Origin: CAUZIB01 sp963578805
GTDB lineage: Bacteria > Acidobacteriota > Vicinamibacteria > Vicinamibacterales > UBA8438
Direction of reading: 5' to 3'
Assembly: GCA_963578805.1 (NCBI GenBank)
Contig: CAUZDY010000057.1
Span: forward strand, 1 to 16,676
DNA: 16,676 bases
The position numbers were made by a program, and so were the translations under genes. Below the pieces are notes generated by a model. It was not told the origin of the DNA. It did no database searches and saw nothing but the letters and a program-made list of their open reading frames with translations. Every line of letters starts with the position of its first letter. The first letter of the stretch is position 1. Below are positions 7,526 to 15,842 of this stretch, piece after piece.

Positions 7526-8223
7526 ACTGCAAGATGCTCGCGCACGTCTTCATTACTCAGATCCTCGATAGAACCGCCGGCTACAAAGCGCCCCTTGTCG
7601 AGAATGCGGAATTCACTCGCCACCCGACGAGCGAACAGCAATTTCTGCTCGACCAGCATCACCGTTACGCCAGCCTCACTATTGAGCTTGATAAGAATGT
7701 CGCCAATTTCTCGAACGATATTGGGCTGAAGACCTTCCGTGGGCTCATCCAGAATAAGTAGCTTCGGCTCGAGCACCAACGCTCGACCGATGGCCAGTTG
7801 CTGCTGCTGCCCACCAGAGAGGTCGCCGCCGCGACGTCCCAACATCTGTCTTAGGACAGGAAAGATGTCGAACACCTTCGTCGGGATCGTCCGTCGGCCA
7901 TCCCGACGCCCAGCCAGTCCTATTTCGAGATTCTCGCCGACCGTCAGTTGTGGAAAAATCTCGCGTCCCTGAGGCACGTACCCGATAGCCAAGCGCGCTC
8001 GCCCTTCCGCGTTCACGGCACGTAAATCAGTACCGGAGTACGTGATTTCACCGGACTCAACAGGAATCAGTCCCATGACGCACTTCAGCAATGTCGTCTT
8101 ACCCATACCGTTGCGACCCATAAGACACATGCGTGAACCCGCCGGCACGTCGAGGTTAATGTCCCAGAGCGTGTGGCTCCCTCCGTAGGATTGGTTGAGG
8201 CCCTTAATTGAAAGCAAACTCAT
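7522..8223 (-). CDS. urtE: Urea ABC transporter ATP-binding protein UrtE
   Basis: One of two different ATPases (LivF-like) that power urea import at the inner face of the membrane. In 233 aa it has Walker A GRNGMGKTT (36-44), the ABC signature LSGGQ (135-139) followed by QQQLAIGRAL, and Walker B LLILDEP (155-161). Q193 in VEQK stands where most ABC proteins have the switch histidine, a normal feature of the LivF/UrtE branch. The PQGREIFPQLTVGENLEIG stretch is typical of UrtE. The start ATG overlaps the urtD stop by 4 nt (ATGA), and the stop overlaps the ureD start. It should pair with UrtD beneath the UrtB-UrtC channel. Confidence 0.95.
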   Translation of the reverse strand: MSLLSIKGLNQSYGGSHTLWDINLDVPAGSRMCLMGRNGMGKTTLLKCVMGLIPVESGEITYSGTDLRAVNAEGRARLAIGYVPQGREIFPQLTVGENLEIGLAGRRDGRRTIPTKVFDIFPVLRQMLGRRGGDLSGGQQQQLAIGRALVLEPKLLILDEPTEGLQPNIVREIGDILIKLNSEAGVTVMLVEQKLLFARRVASEFRILDKGRFVAGGSIEDLSNEDVREHLAV

Positions 8224-9059
8224 GCTCCGAGATAGACATCGACAACCTGCTGGTCGTTCTGGACGGTATCCATATTACCTTCTGCAATCACGCGACCTTC
8301 ATGTAAAACCGTGACCCGTTCTGCAATCGACCGGATAAAATCCATGTCGTGTTCGACCACGATCACAGAGTGTTTTCCGGCGAGCGACAGCAACAATTCC
8401 CCAGTTCGCTCGGTCTCCTGCGGGGTCATTCCGGCTACCGGTTCATCAACCAGTAGCAATTCCGGATCCTGCATCAAGAGCATACCTATCTCAAGCCACT
8501 GCTTTTGCCCATGGGAGAGCGCGCCCGCCATGGCTGCGCGCTCAGCTGCAAGATCAATAATACTGAGCACTTCGTCGATTCGTTCACGTTGAGCCGAGGT
8601 CAGGTGCGCCACGAGTGTGTACCAGAAGGACTTGTTGTCTGCCAAGGCCAGTTCCAGATTCTCGAAGACGCTGAGAAACTCGAACACCGTGGGCTTCTGG
8701 AACTTACGGCCAATGCCAGCCTTAACAATTTCTGTTTCGGTGAGCGTTAAGAGATTGATGTTCTTTCCAAACCACGCCGACCCTTCGTCCGGACGCGTCT
8801 TCCCAGTAATGACGTCCATCATGGTCGTCTTGCCGGCACCGTTTGGCCCAATGATACAAAGAAGTTCGCCAGGGTCCACGTGAAGCGTGAGTGCATTGAG
8901 TGCCTTGAACCGATCAAAACTCACAGTAAGTTTGTCCAGGTATAAGACCTTCCCGATGAGCACGGACGGCTTTCGGCGGACCGCGGCTTTCCGCTTTTCC
9001 TGCCACGCGTTGCGGGTACTCGCCTGGTCCTCAGGCATCCCAGGGGGCACTGTGGTCAT
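8220..9059 (-). CDS. urtD: Urea ABC transporter ATP-binding protein UrtD
   Basis: The LivG-like ATPase partner of UrtE. The 279-aa protein has Walker A GPNGAGKTT (71-79), the variant signature LSHGQ (181-185, with KQWLEIG after it) typical of UrtD, Walker B LLLVDEP (201-207), and the switch histidine H237 (VEHDMDF). A basic extension of about 35 residues precedes the ABC fold, a little longer than usual and of no known role. The gene overlaps urtC and urtE by 4 nt each, which implies tight translational coupling within the transporter cassette. Confidence 0.95.
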   Translation of the reverse strand: MTTVPPGMPEDQASTRNAWQEKRKAAVRRKPSVLIGKVLYLDKLTVSFDRFKALNALTLHVDPGELLCIIGPNGAGKTTMMDVITGKTRPDEGSAWFGKNINLLTLTETEIVKAGIGRKFQKPTVFEFLSVFENLELALADNKSFWYTLVAHLTSAQRERIDEVLSIIDLAAERAAMAGALSHGQKQWLEIGMLLMQDPELLLVDEPVAGMTPQETERTGELLLSLAGKHSVIVVEHDMDFIRSIAERVTVLHEGRVIAEGNMDTVQNDQQVVDVYLGA

Positions 9060-10156
9060 CTGTCTCGGCTCAGCGTTGGCAGAAAGCCTGCCAGTCCGCG
9101 CGGGAGAAAAATCGTCACGCCGATAAAAATTGAACCGAGCGCATACAGCCAGAATTCTGGTAATGCCGAGGTGAAGAATGTCTTGAGGTAGTTGACGATT
9201 ACGGCGCCAGCAGCCGCGCCGAACAGGGTCCCACGCCCCCCCACAGCCACCCAGATGACCACCTCAATGGACTTAAGGGGTTCAAACTCACTCGGGTTGA
9301 TAATGCCAACTTGAGGCACATACAATGCGCCAGCCACACCGGCCATGACTGCCGAAAAGACGAAGAGCCAGAGCTTGTAGGACTCAACGCTATAGCCCAA
9401 GAAACGTGTCCGACTCTCCGCGTCACGGATCGAACGAATTACCCGTCCTGCGCGCGACGTTACAATCATCCTGCATGCGCTGTAGCTGATCGCCAGCGTT
9501 ACAGCCGTGACTAGCAGTAAAGCCGAGCGCGTACTGTCACGCTGTAAGTCAAAGCCCAGGAGCTCTTTAAAATCCGTGAAGCCGTTGTTGCCTCCGAACC
9601 CCATGTCGTTACGGAAGAAGGCAAGCAATAATGCATAGCTGAGCGCCTGCGTCATGATGGAAAAATACACGCCAGTGACCCGGGAGCGAAACGCCAACCA
9701 CCCGAACACAAAGGCGAGTGCGGCTGGCACGAGCGCGACCATGATGATCGCGAACCAAACTTGATCGAAGCCGTACCAAAACCACGGCAAGGCGTCCCAA
9801 TTGAGAAACACCATGAAATCCGGAAGTACCGGGTGGCCGTAGACTCCTCTCGTGCCAATCTGCCGCATAAGGTGCATCCCCATGGCGTAGCCACCAAGAG
9901 CGAAGAACGCCGCGTGGCCAAGGCTGAGGATTCCGCAGAACCCCCAGATGAGATCCACGGCGGTCGCCAAGATCGCGTAGCACAGGTATTTACCAATGAG
10001 CCCTACGACATAGCTGGACAAATGTAGCGGCGAGGACTCTGGAACCGCCACGTTGAGGAGCGGTACAAGGAGCCCTACACCAGCCACGAGGGCGAGAAAG
10101 CCAAGGCTGGCGCGATCTGCGAACAACACGGATAGGGCTTGCTGGCGGAGTTTCAA
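9056..10156 (-). CDS. urtC: Urea ABC transporter permease UrtC
   Basis: A LivM-type inner-membrane permease forming the urea channel with UrtB. The 366-aa chain is strongly hydrophobic, with several membrane spans. Family-typical segments include DLIWGFCGILSLGHAAFFAL (67-86), GVYFSIMTQALSYALLLAF and NNGFTDF, and later RIRD-like and GGRGTLFGAAAGA loops. The start is a TTG that overlaps the urtB stop (TTGA at 10153-10156) and follows AGAGG, a reasonable ribosome site. No ATG lies near enough to preserve the N-terminal helix. The C-terminus overlaps urtD by 4 nt. Confidence 0.95.
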   Translation of the reverse strand: MKLRQQALSVLFADRASLGFLALVAGVGLLVPLLNVAVPESSPLHLSSYVVGLIGKYLCYAILATAVDLIWGFCGILSLGHAAFFALGGYAMGMHLMRQIGTRGVYGHPVLPDFMVFLNWDALPWFWYGFDQVWFAIIMVALVPAALAFVFGWLAFRSRVTGVYFSIMTQALSYALLLAFFRNDMGFGGNNGFTDFKELLGFDLQRDSTRSALLLVTAVTLAISYSACRMIVTSRAGRVIRSIRDAESRTRFLGYSVESYKLWLFVFSAVMAGVAGALYVPQVGIINPSEFEPLKSIEVVIWVAVGGRGTLFGAAAGAVIVNYLKTFFTSALPEFWLYALGSIFIGVTIFLPRGLAGFLPTLSRDR

Positions 10157-11838
10157 GACCCCTCTGCGGCGCGGCCAGTTTGTGGGAACAGTCCCCTGGG
10201 ACGGCGTTGGATGAACAAGATCACCCCCACAAGAACAAAGATTTTTCCGAGTACCGCCCCGGCATAGGGCTCGAGCACCTTATTGACTGTTCCCAATGAC
10301 ATCCCACCAATGAGCGTGCCCCAAATGTTGCCGACGCCACCAAACACCACCACCATGAACGAATCGACGATGTACGCCTGGCCAAGGTTCGGACCAACGT
10401 TGGTAAGCTGGCTGAGCGCCACGCCGGCCATGCCGGCGATGCCTGCCCCCAAGCTGAAGGTCATGGCGTCAACCCATTCGCTCCGGACGCCCATCGCCCG
10501 CGCCATCAAACGGTTCTGCGACACGGCTCGCATCTCCAGGCCTACTCGAGTATGTTTCAGAACTGTCAACAAGACAGCGAACACAATCAGGGTGAACAAG
10601 ATAATGTAGAGTCGGTTGTAGGTGAGCGAAAAGGCTTCGTTGAACTGCAGTGTGCCGCTCATCCATGTTGGCGTCACCACCGGGCGATTGTTCGCCGAGA
10701 ATACGGTGCGCACGAACTGTTGCAGCACCAGGCTCACCCCAAACGTCGCTAGCAACGTCTCGAGTGGTCGGCCGTAGAGAAACCGAATGATTGTCCTTTC
10801 GATGAGCACGCCCACCGAGCCGGTGACAACGAACGCGGCGGGAATAGCCACGAGAATTGAAAGCTCGATGTGCTCCGGCATTAGGAGTTGCACGACGTAG
10901 GTCGTGTAGGCTCCAAGCATCAGCAACTCGCCGTGGGCCAGATTGATGACGCCCATGACGCCGAACGTAATGGTTAAGCCGATCGCTGCCAGTGCCAGCA
11001 CGGATCCCAAGCTGAGACCGAAGAACACCGTCTCGAGAATCGAGTAAAACGTGCGGGCCTTATCAATTCGGCTCACGGCCTCGGCGGCCGCAAAGCGCAG
11101 ATCTTCGTCAGCTTCGATGAAGCTGCCATCCTCGTCACGCTCAAGCAATGCCGATAGGCGGTTGTAAACGTCTGGATTCAATCGGTCCGCGAGGGTGTTA
11201 ACCGCAGCGAGCCGCGCGTCGGGCTCATCTTCGTCAAGGTCTGCAAGGGCGAGTGCCGTACCAATTTCGTACAAAACGTCGGAATCAGTCTCCTCGGCTG
11301 CGCGCCCACGGAGAAGTTCGACTGACGCATCATCGAGCGAGCGGAGCATCTGTTTTACTGCATCGACTCGAATATCCACCTCAGGACTGGACAGCGCGAA
11401 CCTGGCAATAGAAATCCGTATAAATCTCCGTAACCGGTTGTTGGTAATGACTCTGTCTAACTGGTCGGGCTCCGCCGAGCCAGCCTCCTGCAACGAAACT
11501 GGATCGATGAGCGCGTACGTCGATAACTCCTCGTCGTTTGATTCAATAATGAAGGGCTGCTGGTCTTCCTGACGGAAGAAAAACCGGTCTTCTAGCAAAG
11601 CCGTGAGCACGGACCTGGCACTGGCATGCCCGGTGTCGAGTAACTGTTCAGCGATCGACTCTTTCTCGCGGAAGTTGGCGTCGGCGAACTCCACCACTAC
11701 CGCAAGAAAGCCGTCGTCGTCTGTCTGAGCCGAGGCCAAGACAGGGAATCCGAAAAAGCATACGGCGAGGAGCAGCCAGACCGGCCGCCACTCGCCGTAT
11801 ATCACCACTTTCACTGAGAATGCTCGTTGGCGTTGCAA
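10153..11838 (-). CDS. urtB: Urea ABC transporter permease UrtB with periplasmic N-terminal domain
   Basis: A LivH-type permease, the second half of the urea channel. The 561-aa protein is much longer than amino-acid LivH permeases (about 300 aa) because of an N-terminal part, which is known for UrtB of many Gram-negative bacteria. A hydrophobic signal segment (about 20-38, ending ASAQ) precedes an acidic helical region (about 40-262) that looks like HEAT-type repeats and should lie in the periplasm. The permease proper begins near 270, with the hallmark TFGVMGVINLAHGELLMLGA (291-310). The start is uncertain: TTG at 11838, directly after an in-frame stop and 7 nt after urtA, or GTG at 11814. 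Neither has a clear ribosome site. It overlaps urtC by 4 nt. Confidence 0.94.
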   Translation of the reverse strand: MQRQRAFSVKVVIYGEWRPVWLLLAVCFFGFPVLASAQTDDDGFLAVVVEFADANFREKESIAEQLLDTGHASARSVLTALLEDRFFFRQEDQQPFIIESNDEELSTYALIDPVSLQEAGSAEPDQLDRVITNNRLRRFIRISIARFALSSPEVDIRVDAVKQMLRSLDDASVELLRGRAAEETDSDVLYEIGTALALADLDEDEPDARLAAVNTLADRLNPDVYNRLSALLERDEDGSFIEADEDLRFAAAEAVSRIDKARTFYSILETVFFGLSLGSVLALAAIGLTITFGVMGVINLAHGELLMLGAYTTYVVQLLMPEHIELSILVAIPAAFVVTGSVGVLIERTIIRFLYGRPLETLLATFGVSLVLQQFVRTVFSANNRPVVTPTWMSGTLQFNEAFSLTYNRLYIILFTLIVFAVLLTVLKHTRVGLEMRAVSQNRLMARAMGVRSEWVDAMTFSLGAGIAGMAGVALSQLTNVGPNLGQAYIVDSFMVVVFGGVGNIWGTLIGGMSLGTVNKVLEPYAGAVLGKIFVLVGVILFIQRRPRGLFPQTGRAAEGS

Positions 11839-11845
11839 CTATTTA

Positions 11846-13126
11846 TTAATAAGTCGTTCCTGAACACACATTGGTCCGAGTGTTGTAGTTCCCACAGTTC
11901 TGTTCCACCCAGTCCCCTATCGTGTCCTCGCTAACAGGCAAATGGTCGGACCACGCGTCTCCCTCAACTGTACCGTCGGTCTGCCAGACCACGTCGAACT
12001 GGCCGTTCGCACGCACCTCCCCAATGTAGACCGGTTTGGTGATGTGATGATTCGCAAGCACTCGGGCCACGCCACCCGTTAGGTTGGGTGTTTCGATGCC
12101 TGGAAGCGCGTCGAGCACCGCGTCCACATCGGTCGTCCCCGCCTGCTCTACCGCCTGCGCCCACAGATTGAAACCGATGAAGTGTGCTTCCATCGGGTCG
12201 TTCGTCGTCCGGTCGGCATCGTTGACGAACGTCTTCCAGGTCGAGATAAATTCGGAGTTGGCAGGCGAACTGATGCTCTGGAAATAGTTCCATGCAGCCA
12301 GGTGACCGACGAGCGGGGCGGTATTGATACCCGACAGTTCTTCCTCGCCGACCGAGAATGCGACAACCGGAATGTCCTCTGCCGAAACCTCCTGATTGGC
12401 GAGTTCAAGATAAAAAGGAACGTTGGCGTCCCCATTGATCGTGGACACCACGGCCGTCGCCTTCCCCTCGGACCCATAACTCCGGATAGTGGACACCCGT
12501 GTTTGCCAATCTGAGTGGCCGAACGGCGTATAGTTAATGGAGATGTCCTCGTCAGTCACACCCTTCTGCTTCAGATAAGCCTCGAGGATCCGGTTCGTGG
12601 TACGTGGATACACGTAGTCGGTACCTTCAAGCACCCAGCGCTCGATACCCACCTCCTCCATCAGGTAGTCAATTGCCGGGATCGCCTGCTGATTCGGGGC
12701 CGCGCCGGTGTAGATGACGTTCTTCGAGGATTCCTCTCCTTCGTACTGGACCGGATAAAAGAGGAGTCCGTTGAGCTCTTCGAACACCGGGAGCACCGAC
12801 TTTCTCGACACGGACGTCCAGCACCCGAAGACGACGTCGACCTGCTCCGACTGGAGCAATGAGCGCGCCATCTCGGCAAAGAGAGGCCAGTCCGACGCCG
12901 GATCGACCACGACCGCTTCAAGTTGTCTTCCGAGCAACCCGCCCTTCTTGTTCTGCTCCTCGACCATCATGAGGATCGTATCCTTCAACGTCGTTTCACT
13001 GATGGCCATGGAACCCGAGAGCGAGTGCAAGACACCGACCTTGATTGGTTCCTGCGCTCCAGCGGCCGCCGGCAACGCCAGCCCGACGGCTAGACAGACA
13101 ATGAGATAAGCATGCTTGAGTTTCAT
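11846..13126 (-). CDS. urtA: Urea ABC transporter substrate-binding protein UrtA
   Basis: The periplasmic receptor that captures urea and hands it to UrtBC. It has 426 aa with a signal peptide at 1-25 (cleavage after AGAQ-type residues). The mature part opens with EPIKVGVLHSLSGSMAISE, the usual start of the UrtA/AmiC-like type I binding fold. FGCWTSVSRKSVLPVFEE, PVQYEGEESSKNVIYTGA and TDYVYPRTTN are hallmarks of UrtA rather than of branched-chain amino-acid receptors. The ATG at 13126 has a good ribosome site, AGGAGT at 13132-13137, the strongest in the operon, as expected for the most abundant component. It follows the porin gene by 27 nt and precedes urtB by 7 nt. Confidence 0.96.
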   Translation of the reverse strand: MKLKHAYLIVCLAVGLALPAAAGAQEPIKVGVLHSLSGSMAISETTLKDTILMMVEEQNKKGGLLGRQLEAVVVDPASDWPLFAEMARSLLQSEQVDVVFGCWTSVSRKSVLPVFEELNGLLFYPVQYEGEESSKNVIYTGAAPNQQAIPAIDYLMEEVGIERWVLEGTDYVYPRTTNRILEAYLKQKGVTDEDISINYTPFGHSDWQTRVSTIRSYGSEGKATAVVSTINGDANVPFYLELANQEVSAEDIPVVAFSVGEEELSGINTAPLVGHLAAWNYFQSISSPANSEFISTWKTFVNDADRTTNDPMEAHFIGFNLWAQAVEQAGTTDVDAVLDALPGIETPNLTGGVARVLANHHITKPVYIGEVRANGQFDVVWQTDGTVEGDAWSDHLPVSEDTIGDWVEQNCGNYNTRTNVCSGTTY

Positions 13127-13153
13127 GGTTTACTCCTGTGGGTAAGCGGGTGG

Positions 13154-14380
13154 TTATATCTGTATCTGCAAGCCAACGCCGAACTGGAGATCGTCCATGC
13201 GAACAGCGCTGTAGTCCGTGTTCTTGAAAAAGATCATCAATCGTGCGTTGAACTCGTTCAGGATGTAATTGAAGTTCACCTCGCTCGTCTTCTGGTCGAA
13301 ATCTGGATACGCCGCGTTTCGGTCTTGGCTAAACTTCGCAATACCGTACTTACCGAGAATCTCGAATTGGCCCGGTGCCGACGTCTCTGGGAACAGGTAA
13401 GCGGCTAGTAGGAAGCCGCCCGTCAAAGTCTGATACGCCGAACCTGGAACAGTGGGATACCCTCCCAACCCGTTGTAGCGAACCAGCTCCGATTCGATCG
13501 AGACCGCGCTGCCACCACCAGTCATTCGCTCAAGTAAAAAATCAAAAGTGGAAGCCATCTTGGTGGTCAGTGAATCGATCAACACCCCATCATTCCCGAT
13601 CACCGCCGGTTGCACATCCCCAGCCTGTGTCTGTGCGGCGAGACCGATCGCCAGGAGATTGCGTTGGCCATAGTAGGTCCCGTTCAGATAGTAGCCAGCC
13701 TCTGGGTCCCAGAAATCCACCTGTATCCGCCCAGCTGTCATCAGATTAGTGCTGCTATTGCCAACGCCTGTCGACGACCCGTCGAACACGCCCGCGGACA
13801 GCTTGACCTTCCCGAACTGGCCCCAATAGGTTGCGCCGTTTTGGCGACCTTGGAAGATGAACGGATAACCATCCTGCACACTGTCGCTATAGACAGCCCA
13901 GTGATGGGAATAGTAGGGACCGTAGAGGTTCGCGCGGTCGCTCGGCGGCAAGTGCCTGCCGAACCAGATATTGAATTTATCCGATATGCCAATCTGGGCC
14001 ACCGCATCGAGGATCTGTACCTCATTGCCCTGGTTCCCGAAGCCGGCCCCGCAGGCCCCACCTTCAGGACAGACAAACAGCGTGCCCCCGTAATTGATGT
14101 CGGTGTTAACCATGAAGCTGATGTTGTCGGACGCCTGACCGTTCACGTAGAAACGCAGGCTATTAAGCCTGAAATTGGCTACCGCGTCCCCGTCAGCGGG
14201 CTTATGGTGCAAGAAACTGGTCTGCAGACCCGCACCCAGAGTGACCGGCGGTGGATCTTGAGCATACAGCGGCGCCACGTTCCCCCACAGCAAACATGAC
14301 ACCAGCAGTACCAGCGTCCAACTCCAACGTGATATACGAACTCCAGCGTCCTTCCGACTCCATTGAGTGAGCACAGTCAT
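13154..14380 (-). CDS. Outer-membrane beta-barrel porin, first gene of the urea operon
   Basis: A predicted outer-membrane channel. The 408-aa protein starts with a basic n-region and a hydrophobic signal (about 20-41, ending LYAQ). Then come alternating-residue strands rich in aromatics, glycine and asparagine, among them FRLNSLRFYVNGQASDNISF, KFNIWFGRHLPPSDRANLYG and a closing LQFGVGLQIQI. This pattern resembles the phosphate-selective porin OprO/OprP-like families. The final residue is Ile rather than the common Phe, slightly unusual for barrel assembly. Lying 27 nt before urtA on the same strand, it probably lets urea or short amides cross the outer membrane; that role is inferred from position. 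AAGGA lies too close to the ATG at 14380 but is well spaced for the in-frame GTG at 14374, so the start could be two codons later. Confidence 0.85.
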   Translation of the reverse strand: MTVLTQWSRKDAGVRISRWSWTLVLLVSCLLWGNVAPLYAQDPPPVTLGAGLQTSFLHHKPADGDAVANFRLNSLRFYVNGQASDNISFMVNTDINYGGTLFVCPEGGACGAGFGNQGNEVQILDAVAQIGISDKFNIWFGRHLPPSDRANLYGPYYSHHWAVYSDSVQDGYPFIFQGRQNGATYWGQFGKVKLSAGVFDGSSTGVGNSSTNLMTAGRIQVDFWDPEAGYYLNGTYYGQRNLLAIGLAAQTQAGDVQPAVIGNDGVLIDSLTTKMASTFDFLLERMTGGGSAVSIESELVRYNGLGGYPTVPGSAYQTLTGGFLLAAYLFPETSAPGQFEILGKYGIAKFSQDRNAAYPDFDQKTSEVNFNYILNEFNARLMIFFKNTDYSAVRMDDLQFGVGLQIQI

Positions 14381-14431
14381 CCTTTCCGCAATGTGTACCG
14401 TAATGCCACAGCGACCAGTCGCGTCGAGCCC

Positions 14432-14451
14432 ACCTCAGCGCTTACTGAGGT
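14432..14451. promoter_or_regulatory. Inverted repeat upstream of the porin-urea operon
   Basis: ACCTCAG and CTGAGGT are separated by six bases, about 52-71 bases upstream of the porin start. It could be an operator for the urea operon or the transcript end of the decayed frame whose stop codon abuts it (14451-14453). No clear sigma-70 or sigma-54 promoter could be read between it and the gene. Confidence 0.35.
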
Positions 14452-14689
14452 CAACAACCGAGAACTAAACCTCTTGGAGTAAGGATAGAAGCAACTTCCG
14501 TACCAAGTCTCGACACATGTACTTCGGTAGCGCGACTCGTCTCGATGCCGTGTCGATAGACCTTCTCCAAGTGTTCAATTGGCAGTTCTTTACCCGGATC
14601 TTGCGACGCCTGATCGGCATAATCGTGAGTTTCTCAAGAGGCTTGCCCAGGGGACGATACTTGTCGTTGTAGCATCCATGAACCGACAT
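14451..14689 (-). pseudogene. Unidentified decayed reading frame, likely frameshifted
   Basis: Two overlapping minus-strand frames seem to share one former gene. The first opens with ATG at 14689 (MSVHGCYNDKYRPLGKPLEK). The second is open from about 14633 to a TGA at 14451 and reads ETHDYADQASQDPGKELPIE then HLEKVYRHGIETSRATEVHV. In the second frame about 24 of 61 codons begin with G and the composition is protein-like, a fair coding signature, but it has no start codon of its own. A frameshift near 14625-14640 would join them. I do not recognise the family. No ribosome site precedes the ATG. Confidence 0.3.
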
Positions 14690-14883
14690 TTATGTCTCAT
14701 CCGTGATTTCCGAGAGCTTTCTCGGACCGAATGAATGTGACTATTTAGGTTTAGATCGAGACAAGATTAAGACAAAAACGTCTATACAGATTCACCAGTC
14801 TACAGAAACGTCGTCCGAGACCACTTAAGCCATGTTCGCCGAACACACCGTCACGGATCTTGACCAACCGTCGGTGAGGATTT
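14690..14883. other. AT-richer stretch without a gene
   Basis: No coding frame is supported. A perfect 6-bp hairpin (CCGAGA 14710-14715, loop GCTT, TCTCGG 14720-14725) is the only structure seen. It lacks a U tract on either strand. Confidence 0.4.
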
Positions 14884-15210
14884 CTACTGGGTTCCGACGG
14901 GACCTCGTAGAATTTCCCCCTTTCGATACGGTTGCCCGAGCCGTGAGGTGACTGCCAACCAATAACTGGAGCGGAAGAACGCGTTTTTCACCCGAGCCTG
15001 CCGATGGTAGCCAGCCGTCTTCTTCCAGCGGCGCCGTCCACTCTCCTTGACCGCCAGGATCGTGCGATCACGGGCGCTTGACCTTGGTCCGTGTCGAGAC
15101 ACGTTGGCCGTGCTCGTGGGGCGGAACCACGACGGTTGCACCACGCGCACCCCCAGCATCGTAGGACCCGACCGTGTCGTAGGCGGCATCTGCCGTCACG
15201 GCGATCTTGA
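14884..15210 (-). pseudogene. Remnant of an IS5-type (DDE) transposase, C-terminal part, frameshifted
   Basis: Minus-strand frames together spell the second half of an IS5-family transposase. VTADAAYDT (about 15200-15174) carries the second catalytic Asp region. ARGATVVVPP follows, then PRSSARDRTILAVKESG, and WKKTAGYHRQARVKNAFF near the third catalytic position; families usually have VENAFFR, so the glutamate reads as Lys here. The frame shifts by one base between PPHEHG and RSSARD (about 15075-15100), and again after NAFFR, where a neighbouring frame continues LLVGSHLTARA. The N-terminal half, first catalytic Asp and terminal inverted repeats were not found. The protein cannot be made. The transposase reading stops where the RepA-like fragment begins (about 15205). 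Confidence 0.75.
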
Positions 15211-15649
15211 TTGACCACACCGACAAGTAGGAGAGGCACGAGCGGGGCAGCGGAGCCCTCCGTGGGGCCTGCGACACGATGTTGCAACTCGTACAGACCG
15301 ACGACCAGTTGCGGCTGTGCTGCACGAAGCAGAAAGACTCGGCGAAGTTCGCACCGGTTGATCTGCGGATGGTGCGAGCGGGGGGGGATGTGTCATACAG
15401 CTCGCCGGCGACACGCCCAGACATGGGATGAGCGACACCCAGCGCAAGGTTCTCCGCGCGCTCCGCTCCGGCTTCATGGACGACGATGGGGCAACGAGCA
15501 GCGAGTGGCAGTCGGCGATGCCGACTGTCACCGAGCGGACGTATCACCGGGCGAAGAAGGTGCTCATCGAGAGCGGCTATGTTCGCACCCAAGGCCAGCG
15601 TTTCGTGTGGAGCGGCAAGGCGGCTGAATCTGAGTCACTGACACGCTGA
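15202..15649 (+). pseudogene. C-terminal fragment of a RepA-like AAA ATPase (replicative helicase type), interrupted
   Basis: The plus strand reads ILIDHTDK, a TAG (15228-15230), then ERHERGSGALRGACDTML and LCCTKQKDSAKFAPVDLRMV. This matches the end of RecA-like RepA/AAA_25 helicases of plasmids, phages and islands: the DHTGK strand, the RGSGALRGAADT loop and the KQKD...P..LR segment. At a run of eight G (15380-15387) the reading must change frame to continue CVIQLAGDTPRHG and then a compact domain of about 73 aa from ATG 15428 (MSDTQRKVLRALRSG...TERTYHRAKKVLIESGYVRT). That domain looks like a winged helix and ends at TGA 15649. Walker motifs are missing because the N-terminal half is gone. 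The last domain could still be translated alone from 15428, but no ribosome site is evident. Confidence 0.7.
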
Positions 15650-15750
15650 CTGACACGGCTCTGACATTGACTGACATCGACATTGACACTCGACTGACAC
15701 TACTCGCTGGGGTCTATAAGACCCCCCCGCGAGGTGTCAGTGTCAGTGTC
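15639..15750. repeat. TGAC-rich repeat block with a long imperfect hairpin
   Basis: TGAC occurs eight times in 60 bases (15639-15698) at irregular spacings of 4-12 bases. The complementary GTGTCAGTGTCAGTGTC follows at 15734-15750. In the middle, CTGACAC (15694-15700), CTCGC (15703-15707) and GGGGTCT (15709-15715) pair with AGACCCC (15719-15725), GCGAG (15729-15733) and GTGTCAG (15734-15740). That gives 19 bp around an ATA loop. It directly follows the RepA-like fragment. It may be an iteron-like origin remnant or a strong transcript end; no U tract is present. Confidence 0.6.
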
Positions 15751-15842
15751 GCTTGAATCTCTATGTGGCTTGCTTTATGGACCGTGGGGGGAGGCGTTTT
15801 CGCACGATTGCAGCGAAATGAACCAGATCCGAGGGGTATGTG

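Noticed and set aside
14392..14410. TGTG...CACA half-symmetric site just upstream of the porin
   Set aside because: Spacer of 11 does not fit CRP, and the sequence does not match NtcA or sigma-54 consensus; probably chance.
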